From Tabrizicola sp. (GTDB lineage: Bacteria; Pseudomonadota; Alphaproteobacteria; Rhodobacterales; Rhodobacteraceae), in the NCBI RefSeq assembly GCF_016793705.1, contig NZ_JAEULO010000068.1:62001-126000 (forward strand): 64,000 nucleotides of DNA, written 5' to 3'. This document shows positions 15,649 through 25,043 of this stretch, piece by piece; the stretch's first letter is position 1; each line of letters opens with the position of its first letter. The notes under the pieces are model-generated. The model saw only the letters and a list, made by a program, of their open reading frames with translations, had not been told where the DNA came from and did not search any database. The position numbers and the translations under genes are program-made.

Positions 15649-16767
15649 ATGGCACAGGGAAGCTTTGTCGGGCGTGTGTGGCGGGATGCGGTGGAGGGAC
15701 CCTCTGTGGTCACGTTCCGCGCCGGGCGGGTGATCGACGTCACGTCGCGCGAAACTCCTACGATGCGCGATCTGCTGGAGCGGGATGATCCGGCTGGATG
15801 GGTCGCAAGCGCAGCCGGTCCCGATATCGGGGCCTCGGAGGCGCTGCTGGACGGGACCATTCCCGGCGTCCGCCTTCTTGCCCCGATCGACTTGCAGGCG
15901 GTCAAGGCCTGCGGCGTGACCTTTGCGCGGTCGATGATCGAACGGGTGATCGAAGAACGCGCGGCGGGGGATGCCTCGCGCGCCGCGGCGATCCGGGACC
16001 GGGTGGGCGCGATCATCGGCGACAGCCTGAAGAACCTGAAGGCCGGATCGGAGAAGGCGGCTGAGGTCAAGGCCGCGCTGATCGAAGAGGGGCTCTGGAG
16101 TCAGTATCTGGAAGTCGGCATCGGGCCGGACGCCGAGGTCTTCACCAAGGCGCAGGTCCTGTCCTCGGTCGGGCATGGCGCGGATGTCGGGCTGCACCCG
16201 GTCTCGAAATGGAACAACCCCGAGCCGGAGATGGTGCTGGCGGTGGACAGCCGGGGCAGGGTCAAGGGCGCGACGCTGGGTAACGACGTGAACCTGCGCG
16301 ATTTCGAAGGGCGCTCGGCGCTGCTTCTGGGCAAGGCCAAGGACAACAACGCCTCCTCCGCCATTGGGCCGATGATCCGGCTGTTCGATGCGGGCTTCGG
16401 CATCGAGGATGTGCGCAAGGCCGAACTGACGCTGACGGTGACAGGCGAGGACGGGTTCCGGCTGGACGGCAGGTCCGACCTGTCGCTGATCAGCCGCGAC
16501 CCGCTGGACCTGGTGGCGCAGACGCTGGGGCGGCATCACCAGTATCCCGACGGGCTGGCGCTGTTCCTTGGCACCTCCTTCGCGCCGATCATGGACCGCG
16601 ATGCGCCGGGGCAGGGCTTCACCCATCACCTCGGCGATGTGGTGACGATCTCCAGCCCGCTCATCGGCACGCTGCGCAACCGGGTGCGGCTGTCGACCGA
16701 ATGCGAACCCTGGACCTTCGGCGCGGCGCAGCTGATGCGGAACCTGGCCCGGCGCGGGCTTTTGTGA
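15649..16767 (+). CDS. Fumarylacetoacetase-family enzyme, probable 2-keto-3-deoxy-acid dehydratase/hydrolase
   Basis: A 372-residue protein with a C-terminal FAH-fold catalytic domain. Conserved blocks such as GLHPVSKWNNPEPEMVLAV (with the metal-binding Glu residues), LGNDVNLRDFEGRSALLLG and KAKDNNASSAIGP match the long FAH subgroup that includes 2-keto-3-deoxy-arabonate dehydratases. I chose ATG 15649 because GGGGGAGGGG lies directly upstream and the preceding in-frame stretch from ATG 15577 has poor codon bias; the longer 396-residue form cannot be excluded. It converges on kdpE with a 10-base gap. Its place after the importer suggests it processes the imported compound's oxidised, ring-opened or keto-acid product. 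Confidence 0.85.
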   Translation: MAQGSFVGRVWRDAVEGPSVVTFRAGRVIDVTSRETPTMRDLLERDDPAGWVASAAGPDIGASEALLDGTIPGVRLLAPIDLQAVKACGVTFARSMIERVIEERAAGDASRAAAIRDRVGAIIGDSLKNLKAGSEKAAEVKAALIEEGLWSQYLEVGIGPDAEVFTKAQVLSSVGHGADVGLHPVSKWNNPEPEMVLAVDSRGRVKGATLGNDVNLRDFEGRSALLLGKAKDNNASSAIGPMIRLFDAGFGIEDVRKAELTLTVTGEDGFRLDGRSDLSLISRDPLDLVAQTLGRHHQYPDGLALFLGTSFAPIMDRDAPGQGFTHHLGDVVTISSPLIGTLRNRVRLSTECEPWTFGAAQLMRNLARRGLL

Positions 16768-16777
16768 GGCGGGTACT

Positions 16778-17473
16778 TTACGCGTCTGGCGCTTCCAGGA
16801 ATCTGTAGCCGATCCCTGGTTCGGTCGCGATGAAGCGGGGATTGGTGGCATCGTCACCGAGCTTTTGCCTGAGCTGACGGATGTAGACCCGCAGATATTG
16901 GCTGTCGTCGGCATGGGCGGGCCCCCAGATCGCCCGTAAGATCATTTCCTGGGTCACCAGACGACCGCGATGGCTGACAAGCATCCACAGCAGGTCAAAC
17001 TCGCGCCGGGTCAGGTGGAGGGAAAGCCCGTCAAGCGTGGCCGAGTGGTCGGCTGCGTCGATCCTCAGCGAGCCAGTTGTCAGGACCGAGGGAATGGCTT
17101 CGGACCCCCGGTCCCGCAGGAGACCCCGGACACGGGCCAGAAACTCCTTCACTCCGAACGGTTTGACCACATAGTCCTGTGCGCCCGCGTCCAGCGCCGC
17201 GACCTTGCCGGCCTCGTCGGCCCGGACCGAAAGGATGAGGACGGGCACATGGCTCCAGCCCCGAAGGTCGCGCAGGACGGACAGGCCATCGGCATCGGGA
17301 AGGCCCAGATCAAGCACAACCAGCGCCGGAGTTTCGCGTGCCGCCGCGGCCAGCCCCGCGCGCGCGGTCGCCGCTTCGAGAACGCCATATCCCTCGGCCT
17401 CGAGCGCCACGCGCAGCAGGCGACGGATCGGGGCTTCGTCATCGATGATCAGGATACGGGCATCGGGCGTCAC
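16778..17473 (-). CDS. kdpE: KdpE, potassium-responsive OmpR-family response regulator
   Basis: A 231-residue regulator. The receiver domain occupies residues 1-120, with the acidic pocket in LIIDDEAP, the phospho-acceptor Asp in LVVLDLGLPDADG, and Lys in YVVKPFG. The C-terminal winged-helix domain contains LTRREFDLLWMLVSHRGRLV and the Trp-rich block RAIWGPAHADDSQYLRVYI typical of KdpE. It starts with GTG overlapping the kdpD stop (GTGA). Phosphorylated by KdpD, it activates the kdp operon in low potassium or osmotic stress. The three phased repeats upstream of the operon (24684-24734) are its likely binding site. Confidence 0.96.
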   Translation of the reverse strand: MTPDARILIIDDEAPIRRLLRVALEAEGYGVLEAATARAGLAAAARETPALVVLDLGLPDADGLSVLRDLRGWSHVPVLILSVRADEAGKVAALDAGAQDYVVKPFGVKEFLARVRGLLRDRGSEAIPSVLTTGSLRIDAADHSATLDGLSLHLTRREFDLLWMLVSHRGRLVTQEMILRAIWGPAHADDSQYLRVYIRQLRQKLGDDATNPRFIATEPGIGYRFLEAPDA

Positions 17474-20145
17474 GCGGCCACCTCTGGATTGTGGAGCGGG
17501 AGTGCCGTCACGATGCGGGTGCCGGTGCCGTCGGATGAACCGGCCTCGGCCCAGATCGAGCCGCCCATCGCCTCGATCAGACCCTTGCCGATGGCAAGGC
17601 CAAGGCCGGTGCCCGCGCGCTGGCGGTCGCCTCCGGCCACGCGGTGGAACATATCGAAGACCCGCGCCAGGTCAGCTGGCGGGATGCCGGGACCGCGGTC
17701 GGTGATCGAGATATCGACCCGAAGTCCCTTCTGTTCCGCCTGCACCCTGATCTCGGATCCCTCCGGCGCATATTTGGCGGCGTTGTCCAGGATGTTGACG
17801 AGGACTTGCTCCAATAGCACTCCGTCGGCCAGGATCAGCGGCAGGTTCGGCGCAAGGTCGACCTGCAGGTGATGGCCGCGCAGCACCCCTTTCATCCGGG
17901 CGCGCGCGCCGCCGACGACTTCGGCAACCTCTTGCGGCGACAGACGCGGCTTAAGGGCGCCGTGGCCAAGGCGGGTCATGTCGAGAAGGTTCTGGACGTA
18001 GCGATCCAGCCGCTCACCTTCTTCGCGGATGTTCTCGGCGAGGTCTCGGCGTGCGGCGACCGGAAGGTCGTTGTCAGCGAGATGTCCCGCCGCCCCGATG
18101 ATGGTCACGAGCGGCGTGCGCAGGTCGTGGCTGACGCTGTTCAGAAGCGCAGTGCGCAGGCGTTCGGTTTCAGAGGCAAGCTGGGTGGCTGCCAGATCTT
18201 CCGTCAGGCGCAGCCGTTCCAGCGCCAGCGCGATCTGGTCGACCAGCGCGTCCAGAAGCCGCCGGTCGGTGCGGGCGAGCTGGCGGTCGTCCTCATAGGC
18301 GATGCCCAGAACGCCAAGCCGCCTTTCCGCCGCGACCAGCGGCAGGAAGAACCAGCGCGCAGTCGGCAGGGTGTCGGATCCCCGGCCTGCTGGCTCGCCT
18401 TTCTCCCAGGCGAACAGGGCTGCGGACTGGTCGCGGACCTCGAGCGTGTCTTCGGGCGGGAACCCACCGACGACCTGTAGTTCGGTGCCGCGCGGCATCA
18501 GGAGGACGGCTTCGCAGCGCAGCGTCGTCGCGACGTGACTGACCGAGGCCCAGACCACGTCATCCGCCGTCGCCGCCGAAGCGACACGGCGGCTGAAGTC
18601 GTAAAGCTTGTTGGTCCGGTCCGAGATGGCCGACTGCGCCTCGATCCGGGCACGCAGCCGGGCGGCCAGGTTGCCGGTGATCGACGAGGCGACAAGAAAG
18701 AGGCCCAAGGTCAGAAGCTCGCCCTGCTGCGAGACCTGGAAAGTGAAGCGCGGCTCGGTGAAGAGAAAGTTGTAGGCCATGAAGCCAACGACCGCTGCGG
18801 CGAGTGCGGGGCCGAGGCCACGGCGGCTTGCCACGAAGACCACCGCCGTCATGTAGATGACGCTGAGGCTGGCGATGGGAAAGAGCTGATCCGCGGCGAA
18901 GGAACAGGCCGAGGCGAAGGCGACGGCAAACAATGCCTCGATCCAGCCTTTCGTGTCGGACCGGAGAAACGGCATCCGCAGTTTCCGGGCCGTGGGCCGA
19001 TCTTCTGGCTCGGAAGCGAGGGTGATCTCGAACGGCCCTGATCGGCGCAGCAGATCGGAAGCCACGTCTTCGCCGGCAAGCCGCAGCCAGAACGGGCGCG
19101 GACGGGGGCGACCGATGACGATGCGCCGAACATTGCGGCTTTTGGCGTAGTCGAGGATCGCCTTGGCCACGTCATGTTCGGATTCCAGCGTGGCAAGCTC
19201 GGCCCCCAGCCGCTCGGCCAGCCGCAGGCTTCCGGCCAGCCGGTCCTTGTCCGCCTCGGGCAGGGTCTCGGCCCGGGCCTGCACCACATTCAGCGCGATC
19301 CAGTCGGCGCGGGCCCGATCGGCGCTGCGCTTGGCGACCCGGATCGCCTCGCGCGCGGCGGGGCTTTCGTTGAGGCAGACGAGCACCCGTTCCTGCGTGG
19401 GCCAGGGTCCGGCGATCGCGTTCGCGGCCATGTGTTCGCGCAGTTGCGCATCCACCCGGTCGGCAGCAGTGCGCATGGCCAGCTCGCGGAGCGCCGTCAG
19501 GTTGCCTTTCACGAAGAAAGACCCCAAGGCGCGCGAGGCCTGGTCGGCCGGATAGATCTTGCCCTGCTTCAGCCGCTCGACCAGCTCGTCCGGCGGGAGG
19601 TCGATCAACTCGATCTCGTCGGCCATTTCCAGCGCCCCGTCGGGCACGGTCTCGCGGACGCGGACGCCGGTGATTCGCGCCACGGTCTCGTTCAGCGTCT
19701 CGATATGCTGGATGTTGAGCGTGGCGTAGACATCAATCCCGGCCGCCAGCACCTCTTCGACATCCTGCCAGCGTTTTTCGTGGCGGCTGCCTTCGGCGTT
19801 GGTGTGGGCCAGCTCGTCGATCAGGGCAAGTCGAGGCTTGCGTGCGAGAAGCGCGTCAAGGTCCATCTCCGTCAACGCGCGACCCTGATAGAGCACCGGC
19901 TTGCGTGGCAGTTGCGTCACGCCCGCAAGCTTGGCCTGGGTCTCGGCCCGGCCGTGGGTTTCGATCAGAGCGGCCACGACGTCGACGCCTTCGGCCTGCT
20001 TGCGGTGGGCCTCATCCAGCATCGCCCAAGTCTTGCCGACCCCGGGTGCCGCACCAAGGAAGACCTTCAGGCGACCCCGCCCCTCTCGCGATGCCTGCGA
20101 AAGAAGTGCTTCGGGAGAGGGGCGGATGTCGGTGTCTGCGCTCAT
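17470..20145 (-). CDS. kdpD: KdpD, potassium/turgor sensor histidine kinase
   Basis: An 891-residue membrane kinase with complete KdpD architecture. The N-terminal KdpD domain has Walker A GAAPGVGKTW near residue 32 and a LALIDELAHTNAEGSRH block. A universal-stress-like domain follows (about 245-365), then four closely packed membrane helices (about 395-490), a GAF-like region, and the HisKA domain with the phospho-His in SVSHDLRTPLV. The ATPase domain follows with N-box DNAAKYAP and G-boxes DRGPGIP and GTGLGLAIGKGL. The ATG overlaps the kdpC stop by one base. It phosphorylates or dephosphorylates KdpE according to potassium supply. Confidence 0.97.
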   Translation of the reverse strand: MSADTDIRPSPEALLSQASREGRGRLKVFLGAAPGVGKTWAMLDEAHRKQAEGVDVVAALIETHGRAETQAKLAGVTQLPRKPVLYQGRALTEMDLDALLARKPRLALIDELAHTNAEGSRHEKRWQDVEEVLAAGIDVYATLNIQHIETLNETVARITGVRVRETVPDGALEMADEIELIDLPPDELVERLKQGKIYPADQASRALGSFFVKGNLTALRELAMRTAADRVDAQLREHMAANAIAGPWPTQERVLVCLNESPAAREAIRVAKRSADRARADWIALNVVQARAETLPEADKDRLAGSLRLAERLGAELATLESEHDVAKAILDYAKSRNVRRIVIGRPRPRPFWLRLAGEDVASDLLRRSGPFEITLASEPEDRPTARKLRMPFLRSDTKGWIEALFAVAFASACSFAADQLFPIASLSVIYMTAVVFVASRRGLGPALAAAVVGFMAYNFLFTEPRFTFQVSQQGELLTLGLFLVASSITGNLAARLRARIEAQSAISDRTNKLYDFSRRVASAATADDVVWASVSHVATTLRCEAVLLMPRGTELQVVGGFPPEDTLEVRDQSAALFAWEKGEPAGRGSDTLPTARWFFLPLVAAERRLGVLGIAYEDDRQLARTDRRLLDALVDQIALALERLRLTEDLAATQLASETERLRTALLNSVSHDLRTPLVTIIGAAGHLADNDLPVAARRDLAENIREEGERLDRYVQNLLDMTRLGHGALKPRLSPQEVAEVVGGARARMKGVLRGHHLQVDLAPNLPLILADGVLLEQVLVNILDNAAKYAPEGSEIRVQAEQKGLRVDISITDRGPGIPPADLARVFDMFHRVAGGDRQRAGTGLGLAIGKGLIEAMGGSIWAEAGSSDGTGTRIVTALPLHNPEVAA

Positions 20146-20720
20146 CAATTGCCAGCGGGCGCCATCGGAAAAGCCTCGTCAAGGGCGATGTTGGTCAGAA
20201 GGACATTGACACTGGGCTCGCCGTAGAGGCCGAGGGTGCGACCCTGAACGGCGCCCTCGATCAGGGCGCGAATGGCTGCCGGGTCGGCCCCGCGCGCGGC
20301 GGCGATCCGGTCGGCCTGCGCCAGCGCTGTCGCCGGGCTGATGTCGGGGTCGAGGCCCGAGCCCGACATCGTCACGGCGTCGATGGGCGCGGCTGCGCCG
20401 TTCTCGGCTTCCCAGGTCGCGCGGCGCTCGGCTACCGCTACGATCAGTGCAGCAGAGGTCGGACCAAGGTTCGACGCCCCGGTCCCTGCGGCATTCCAGT
20501 CGGAGGCGGAGGGCCGCGGATGGAGCCACGCCGCGCCCGCAAAGGGCTGGGCGATGAGTGCAGAGCCGATGACGGTTCCATCACGCTCGATGAGGCTGCC
20601 ATTGGCAGCGGCAGGGAAGGCCAGTTGCGCGATCCCGGTCATGGCAAGCGGATATGCGACGCCGGTCAGGAGCGTGAAGAGAACCGTCAGCGAAATGGCA
20701 GGGCGAAGATGGGTCAGCAT
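20145..20720 (-). CDS. kdpC: KdpC, potassium-transporting ATPase subunit C
   Basis: A 191-residue single-span subunit: N-terminal helix (LRPAISLTVLFTLLTGVAYPLAM) followed by a periplasmic domain with the family blocks GSALIAQPF, FHPRPSA-like WLHPRPSASDWN, SNLGPTS and GLDPDISPATA. It associates with KdpA and increases potassium affinity. I start at ATG 20720, preceded by GAGGAG; a TTG at 20738 would add six residues but lacks a ribosome site. It begins 10 bases after the kdpB stop and overlaps kdpD by one base. Confidence 0.96.
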   Translation of the reverse strand: MLTHLRPAISLTVLFTLLTGVAYPLAMTGIAQLAFPAAANGSLIERDGTVIGSALIAQPFAGAAWLHPRPSASDWNAAGTGASNLGPTSAALIVAVAERRATWEAENGAAAPIDAVTMSGSGLDPDISPATALAQADRIAAARGADPAAIRALIEGAVQGRTLGLYGEPSVNVLLTNIALDEAFPMAPAGN

Positions 20721-20730
20721 TTCGGTCTCC

Positions 20731-22767
20731 TCAGGCAAGATTCAGGGCGACAAGGGTCAGGTCGATGGCCTTGATCCCGACGAAGGGCACGATCAGGCCA
20801 CCCAGCCCGTAGATCAGCAGATTCCGCCGCAACAGCGCCGCAGCGGTCGACGGGCGATACCGCACGCCACGCAGGGCGAGCGGCACGAGAGCCACCAGGA
20901 TCAGCGCGTTGAAGATCACCGCCGACAGGATGGCCGAGCTGGGCGAGGCGAGGCCCATGATGTTCAGCGCCCCAAGTCCCGGATAGGCCGCCACGAAGAT
21001 CGCAGGCAGGATCGCGAAGTATTTCGCGACGTCATTGGCGATGCTGAAGGTGGTCAGCGCCCCGCGCGAGATGAGGAGCTGCTTGCCCACCAGCACAACC
21101 TCGATGAGCTTCGTGGGGTCGCTGTCGAGGTCGATCAGGTTCGCCGCCTCCTTCGCCGCCGGGGTGCCCACGTTCATCGCCACCCCCACGTCGGCCTGCG
21201 CCAGCGCCGGCGCATCGTTCGAGCCGTCGCCGCACATGGCAACCAGCCGTCCACCGGCCTGTTCACGGCGGATCAGGTCCAGCTTCATCTCGGGCGTGGC
21301 CTCGGCGAGGAAGTCGTCCACCCCCGCCTCGGCGGCGATGGCGGCGGCGGTCAGGGGGTTGTCGCCGGTGATCATCACCGTGCGGATGCCCATGGCGCGC
21401 AGCTCGGCAAAGCGCTCGCGCACGCCGGGCTTGACGATGTCCTTCAGATGGACGGCGCCCAGTATCCTGCCGCCCTCGGCGACGAGCAGCGGCGTGCCGC
21501 CCGACCGCGCGATGGCATCCACCTGCGCGCCCAGAGCCTGTGGCGGGGTCTGCCCGGTCAGCCGGATCACTGCATCGGTGGCCCCCTTGCGGAAGCCGCG
21601 ACCGTCCGCCAGGTCCAGCCCCGACAGCCGGGTCTGCGCCGTGAAGGCCACAGCCTCGGCACCCTCGGGCATCACCGGCACCGACCCCAGCAGCTCGCGC
21701 GCCTTGTCGACGATGGACTTGCCCTCGGGCGTCTCGTCGGCAAGCGAAGCCAAAGCCGCGGCTTCTGCGAGCCGCCGCATGTCGACCCCCGGTGCCGGGA
21801 TCAGCGCATCGGCCATGCGGTTGCCGAATGTGATCGTCCCGGTCTTGTCGAGCAGCAGCGTATCGACGTCGCCCGCCGCCTCGACCGCACGGCCCGATTT
21901 GGCGATGACGTTCGCCTTCACCAGCCGGTCCATTCCCGCGATGCCGATGGCGCTGAGAAGCCCGCCGATGGTGGTGGGGATCAGGGTCACGAACAGCGCG
22001 CCCAGCACAATCACAGGGATCGTCGTGCCGGAATAGCTGGCGAAGGCGGGCAGCGTGACGACGACGAACAGGAAGATCAGCGTGAGACCCACGAGCAGGA
22101 TATTCAGTGCGATCTCGTTCGGGGTCTTCTGCCGCTCGGCGCCTTCCACCAGAGCGATCATCCGGTCGAGGAAGCTTTTCCCCGGCTCCGCCGTCACCCG
22201 GATCACCAGCCAGTCCGAGACGATGGTCGTCCCGCCCGTGACGCCCGACCGGTCGCCACCCGACTCGCGGATGACCGGGGCGGATTCGCCGGTGATCGCG
22301 CTTTCGTTGACCGAGGCGACACCCCGGACCGCCTCGCCATCGGTGGGGATGATCTCGCCAGCCGCGACATGGACATATTGGCCGGGCCGCAGCGCGGTGG
22401 ACAGAACCTCGGCCGCGTGCCCGGGGCTTTCATCCGGCTCGGAAAGCAGCCGGACCCTGGTTTCGGACTTGGTCGCCCGCAGCGTGTCGGCCCGGGCCTT
22501 GCCGCGCCCTTCGGCCAGCGCCTCGGCGAAATTGGCGAAAAGGACGCAGAGCCAGAGCCAGGCCGAGACGTGCAGGCTGGTCCCCGCGCCCGTGGTCCCG
22601 GCCAGAAGGTCGCGCAGGCCAAGGACCGTGGTCATCGCGGCCGCCACGGCGGTCACGAAGATGACCGGATTCCTCCACAGCGCCCGCGGCTTGAGCTTGA
22701 CGAAGCTTTCCCGGATCGCGGCGGGGTAAAGGCCGGACAGGTCGGCCGTCTTTGCATGTTTCGACAT
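20731..22767 (-). CDS. kdpB: KdpB, P-type ATPase subunit of the potassium pump
   Basis: A 678-residue P-type ATPase. The phosphorylation motif is [13 protein letters not shown], with Asp as phospho-acceptor. Other blocks are the TGES actuator loop (ITGESAPV), the nucleotide-binding KGAT (FRKGATDAV), [10 protein letters not shown] and the hinge [18 protein letters not shown]. Membrane segments occur at residues ~30-85, ~220-275 and near the C-terminus. The start ATG 22767 is 9 bases after kdpA. It energises potassium import through KdpA by ATP hydrolysis; its length is normal. Confidence 0.98.
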   Translation of the reverse strand: MSKHAKTADLSGLYPAAIRESFVKLKPRALWRNPVIFVTAVAAAMTTVLGLRDLLAGTTGAGTSLHVSAWLWLCVLFANFAEALAEGRGKARADTLRATKSETRVRLLSEPDESPGHAAEVLSTALRPGQYVHVAAGEIIPTDGEAVRGVASVNESAITGESAPVIRESGGDRSGVTGGTTIVSDWLVIRVTAEPGKSFLDRMIALVEGAERQKTPNEIALNILLVGLTLIFLFVVVTLPAFASYSGTTIPVIVLGALFVTLIPTTIGGLLSAIGIAGMDRLVKANVIAKSGRAVEAAGDVDTLLLDKTGTITFGNRMADALIPAPGVDMRRLAEAAALASLADETPEGKSIVDKARELLGSVPVMPEGAEAVAFTAQTRLSGLDLADGRGFRKGATDAVIRLTGQTPPQALGAQVDAIARSGGTPLLVAEGGRILGAVHLKDIVKPGVRERFAELRAMGIRTVMITGDNPLTAAAIAAEAGVDDFLAEATPEMKLDLIRREQAGGRLVAMCGDGSNDAPALAQADVGVAMNVGTPAAKEAANLIDLDSDPTKLIEVVLVGKQLLISRGALTTFSIANDVAKYFAILPAIFVAAYPGLGALNIMGLASPSSAILSAVIFNALILVALVPLALRGVRYRPSTAAALLRRNLLIYGLGGLIVPFVGIKAIDLTLVALNLA

Positions 22768-22775
22768 CGGATGCC

Positions 22776-24449
22776 TCAGAAGCTCTGCCCGGCCAGGCGC
22801 GCGGTTTCTTCCGCGATCGGGCCAAGGGCAAGGACAGGGAAGAAGGTCAGCGCGCCAAGGATGACGACGGTCAGGATAAGGAGGATGACGAACAGCGGCC
22901 CGTGCGTCGGGAAGGTGCCCGAGGTGACCGGGGCCTGCGGTTTTCGCACCATCGACCCGGCGATGGCCAGGAGCGGCACGATGATCGCATAGCGACCGAG
23001 CAGCATGACGATCCCGAGCGCGGTGGTCTGCCAAGGCAGCGCCGCGCCCCAGCCGCCGAAGGCCGAGCCGTTGTTGCCGGTCGCCGACGAATAGGCGTAG
23101 AGGATCTCGCTCAGCCCGTGGGGTCCGGAATCCTGCACCGAGGCAAGCGCCGCCGGGACCGTCGCGGCAATCGCGCCGCCGACCAGGATGCCGAGAGGCA
23201 TCGACAGGAATGCGAGCACCGCCAGCGTCACCTCGCGCCCTTCGATCTTGCGGCCAAGATATTCCGGCGTCCGGCCCACCATCAGCCCCGCGAGGAACAC
23301 GGCGAGGACGACATAGAGCAGGATCCCGTAAAACCCCGCGCCGACGCCGCCGAAGATCACTTCGCCCACTGCCATGTTGATCAGCATCACGAGGCCAGAG
23401 AGCGGCATGAACGAGTCATGCATCGCGTTGACCGACCCGTTCGACGCGGCCGTGGTGGACGCAGCCCAAAGTGAAGATAGCATGGCGCCGAAGCGCTGTT
23501 CCTTGCCCTCCATGTTCGCGCCGATGCCGATCGCGGGGTTGCCCGTCACCTCATAGGCATGGATCACCGCCAGCCCGGCCAGGAACATCACCGCCATTGC
23601 GGCAAAGATCGCCCGCCCCTGCCGCCGGTCCCCCGCCATGCGTCCGAAGAGGAAGCAGAAGGCCACGGGGATCAGCAGGATCGCCAGCGACTGCGCCAGG
23701 TTCGAGGCAATCGTCGGGTTCTCGAACGGATGGGCCGAGTTCACGCCGAAGAAGCCGCCGCCATTGGTGCCGAGCTGCTTGATCGCGATCTGCGCGGCGG
23801 CGGGACCGCGGGCGATGATCTGCTCCTGCCCCTCGACGCCGGTGGCTGTCACCGCGCCCTGGAGGGTCTGCGGCACGCCCTGCCAAGCAAGGAACAGAGC
23901 CAGGATGATTGAAATCGGCAAGAGCACCCACAGCACCGACCGGGTAAGGTCGACCCAGAAATTGCCGAGCGCAGACCCCTTGGCGGCGACAAAGCCCCGA
24001 ATCACCGCCACCGCCACCGCCATGCCGGTGCCTGCGCTGACGAAATTCTGCACCGTCAGCCCGGCCATCTGTGACAGGTAGGACAGTTGCGCCTCGCCCG
24101 AATAGGCCTGCCAGTTGGTGTTGGTGACGAAGCTGACGGCAGTGTTGAACGCAAGGTCGGGGGCCATGCCGCCGATCCCGTCGGGATTCAGGGCCAACGC
24201 CCCCTGAGCGCGCAGAATCGCGTAGAGAAGCAGGAATCCCACCGCGTTGAACGCCAGGACCGCCAACGCATAGGCCGTCCAGCCCATGCTGCGGTCAGGT
24301 GCGGCACCACAAAGTTGCAAGAGCGCGCCTTCGACCCGCAGAAGCGGCGCGGGCAATGTGCGCGTGTAGACGCGGGCCATCCAGGCGGCCAGCGCCCAAG
24401 CCAGTCCGACAAGCACCGCGAAATAGACCGCGTAGGCAAGCAAGGTCAT
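22776..24449 (-). CDS. kdpA: KdpA, potassium-channel-like subunit of the Kdp pump
   Basis: A 557-residue polytopic membrane protein of the superfamily of potassium transporters, with ten or so hydrophobic segments. Four selectivity-filter-like loops are recognisable, among them [34 protein letters not shown] and [12 protein letters not shown]. It binds and conducts potassium, which is passed on to KdpB. The ATG has GGGAGG upstream. It is preceded by kdpF, whose stop is 12 bases before, and followed by kdpB after 8 bases. Confidence 0.98.
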   Translation of the reverse strand: MTLLAYAVYFAVLVGLAWALAAWMARVYTRTLPAPLLRVEGALLQLCGAAPDRSMGWTAYALAVLAFNAVGFLLLYAILRAQGALALNPDGIGGMAPDLAFNTAVSFVTNTNWQAYSGEAQLSYLSQMAGLTVQNFVSAGTGMAVAVAVIRGFVAAKGSALGNFWVDLTRSVLWVLLPISIILALFLAWQGVPQTLQGAVTATGVEGQEQIIARGPAAAQIAIKQLGTNGGGFFGVNSAHPFENPTIASNLAQSLAILLIPVAFCFLFGRMAGDRRQGRAIFAAMAVMFLAGLAVIHAYEVTGNPAIGIGANMEGKEQRFGAMLSSLWAASTTAASNGSVNAMHDSFMPLSGLVMLINMAVGEVIFGGVGAGFYGILLYVVLAVFLAGLMVGRTPEYLGRKIEGREVTLAVLAFLSMPLGILVGGAIAATVPAALASVQDSGPHGLSEILYAYSSATGNNGSAFGGWGAALPWQTTALGIVMLLGRYAIIVPLLAIAGSMVRKPQAPVTSGTFPTHGPLFVILLILTVVILGALTFFPVLALGPIAEETARLAGQSF

Positions 24450-24461
24450 CGCGTGCCTCCC

Positions 24462-24548
24462 TCAGAAGCGATCGGGGCGCAGGAGAGCTGCGCCGAGATA
24501 GATGAAAAGGCCCGTTGCGATGGCAAGGCCCAGAATGATGTCGAACAT
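24462..24548 (-). CDS. kdpF: KdpF, small membrane stabiliser of the Kdp complex
   Basis: A 28-residue peptide beginning MFDIILGLAIATGLFIYLGA and ending in LLRPDRF: one membrane helix with a short basic/acidic cytoplasmic tail, the standard KdpF plan (length usually about 29). In E. coli KdpF stabilises the KdpABC complex. The ATG has GAGGG five bases upstream. It stands directly before kdpA, as in other kdpFABC operons. Confidence 0.92.
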   Translation of the reverse strand: MFDIILGLAIATGLFIYLGAALLRPDRF

Positions 24549-24555
24549 CGTGCCC

Positions 24556-24639
24556 TCACATCCGTTCTGCGGCGTGGACGCCCAGGATGAAGGCCGCGAA
24601 ACAGACGAGACCTAGCGCGAGGTAGACAACGTCTAGCAT
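24556..24639 (-). CDS. 27-residue membrane peptide at the head of the kdp operon
   Basis: An ATG with GGAG seven bases upstream opens a 27-codon frame that ends eight bases before the kdpF start. The peptide starts MLDVVYLALGLVCFAAFILG and ends HAAERM: one hydrophobic helix with an acidic start and a short charged tail, KdpF-like in size but different in sequence. It is probably the first translated gene of the operon. It may be a second small subunit or a leader peptide that couples translation. I do not know a named family for it. Confidence 0.7.
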   Translation of the reverse strand: MLDVVYLALGLVCFAAFILGVHAAERM

Positions 24640-24683
24640 GGTGAATCTCCAGGTGATCTGGCCCCGAAGTTCGCCCAAGCATG

Positions 24684-24734
24684 CGTAAGGGCTCTATGTG
24701 GGATGTCGACCTTGCCCGTAAGGAATCCGTAAGG
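24684..24734 (-). promoter_or_regulatory. Phased direct repeats upstream of kdp, probable KdpE site
   Basis: Three identical CCTTACG elements (minus strand; plus-strand CGTAAGG at 24684-24690, 24717-24723 and 24728-24734). The last two are 11 bases apart start to start, and the first is 33 bases (three times 11) from the second, so all lie on one helix face. OmpR-family regulators such as KdpE bind tandem direct repeats with about this period. They lie 45-95 bases upstream of the first start codon of the operon. Confidence 0.6.
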
Positions 24735-25043
24735 ACAGCTGTCCAGCCCGCCATCGGACAGCCCATCGGGCGTTCGCCCCCGGGCGGCTGGCGGTGTTCC
24801 AAGCATCAGCGGGACAATCGGCTTCAGTCGTCAGGGCACCATCCCCCGCCTTGGAAGCGCAGGAGCCAAACAGATGTGCCGCAAAGATGGTCACGCTTTC
24901 GCAGCCTCCTTCGCCGCCACGTTCATGGTTTCGATCGACGTCTTCAAGGGAGGGATGGAACGCGGATTGTCGGGACACCTAACGGATGCGCCCGAGCAAA
25001 GTCACCCGGCATCAACCACCTGCTCGACTGCTCAACAGACCGA
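24735..25043. other. Intergenic stretch between nrsF and the kdp promoter
   Basis: About 300 bases downstream of the nrsF stop and upstream of the kdp repeats. It holds a short GGGCG-TT-CGCCC dyad near 24765 but no convincing terminator with a T-run. An open frame from ATG 24874, with GGAG upstream, runs on into the antisense of nrsF and does not look like a protein. No RNA gene was recognised. Confidence 0.5.
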
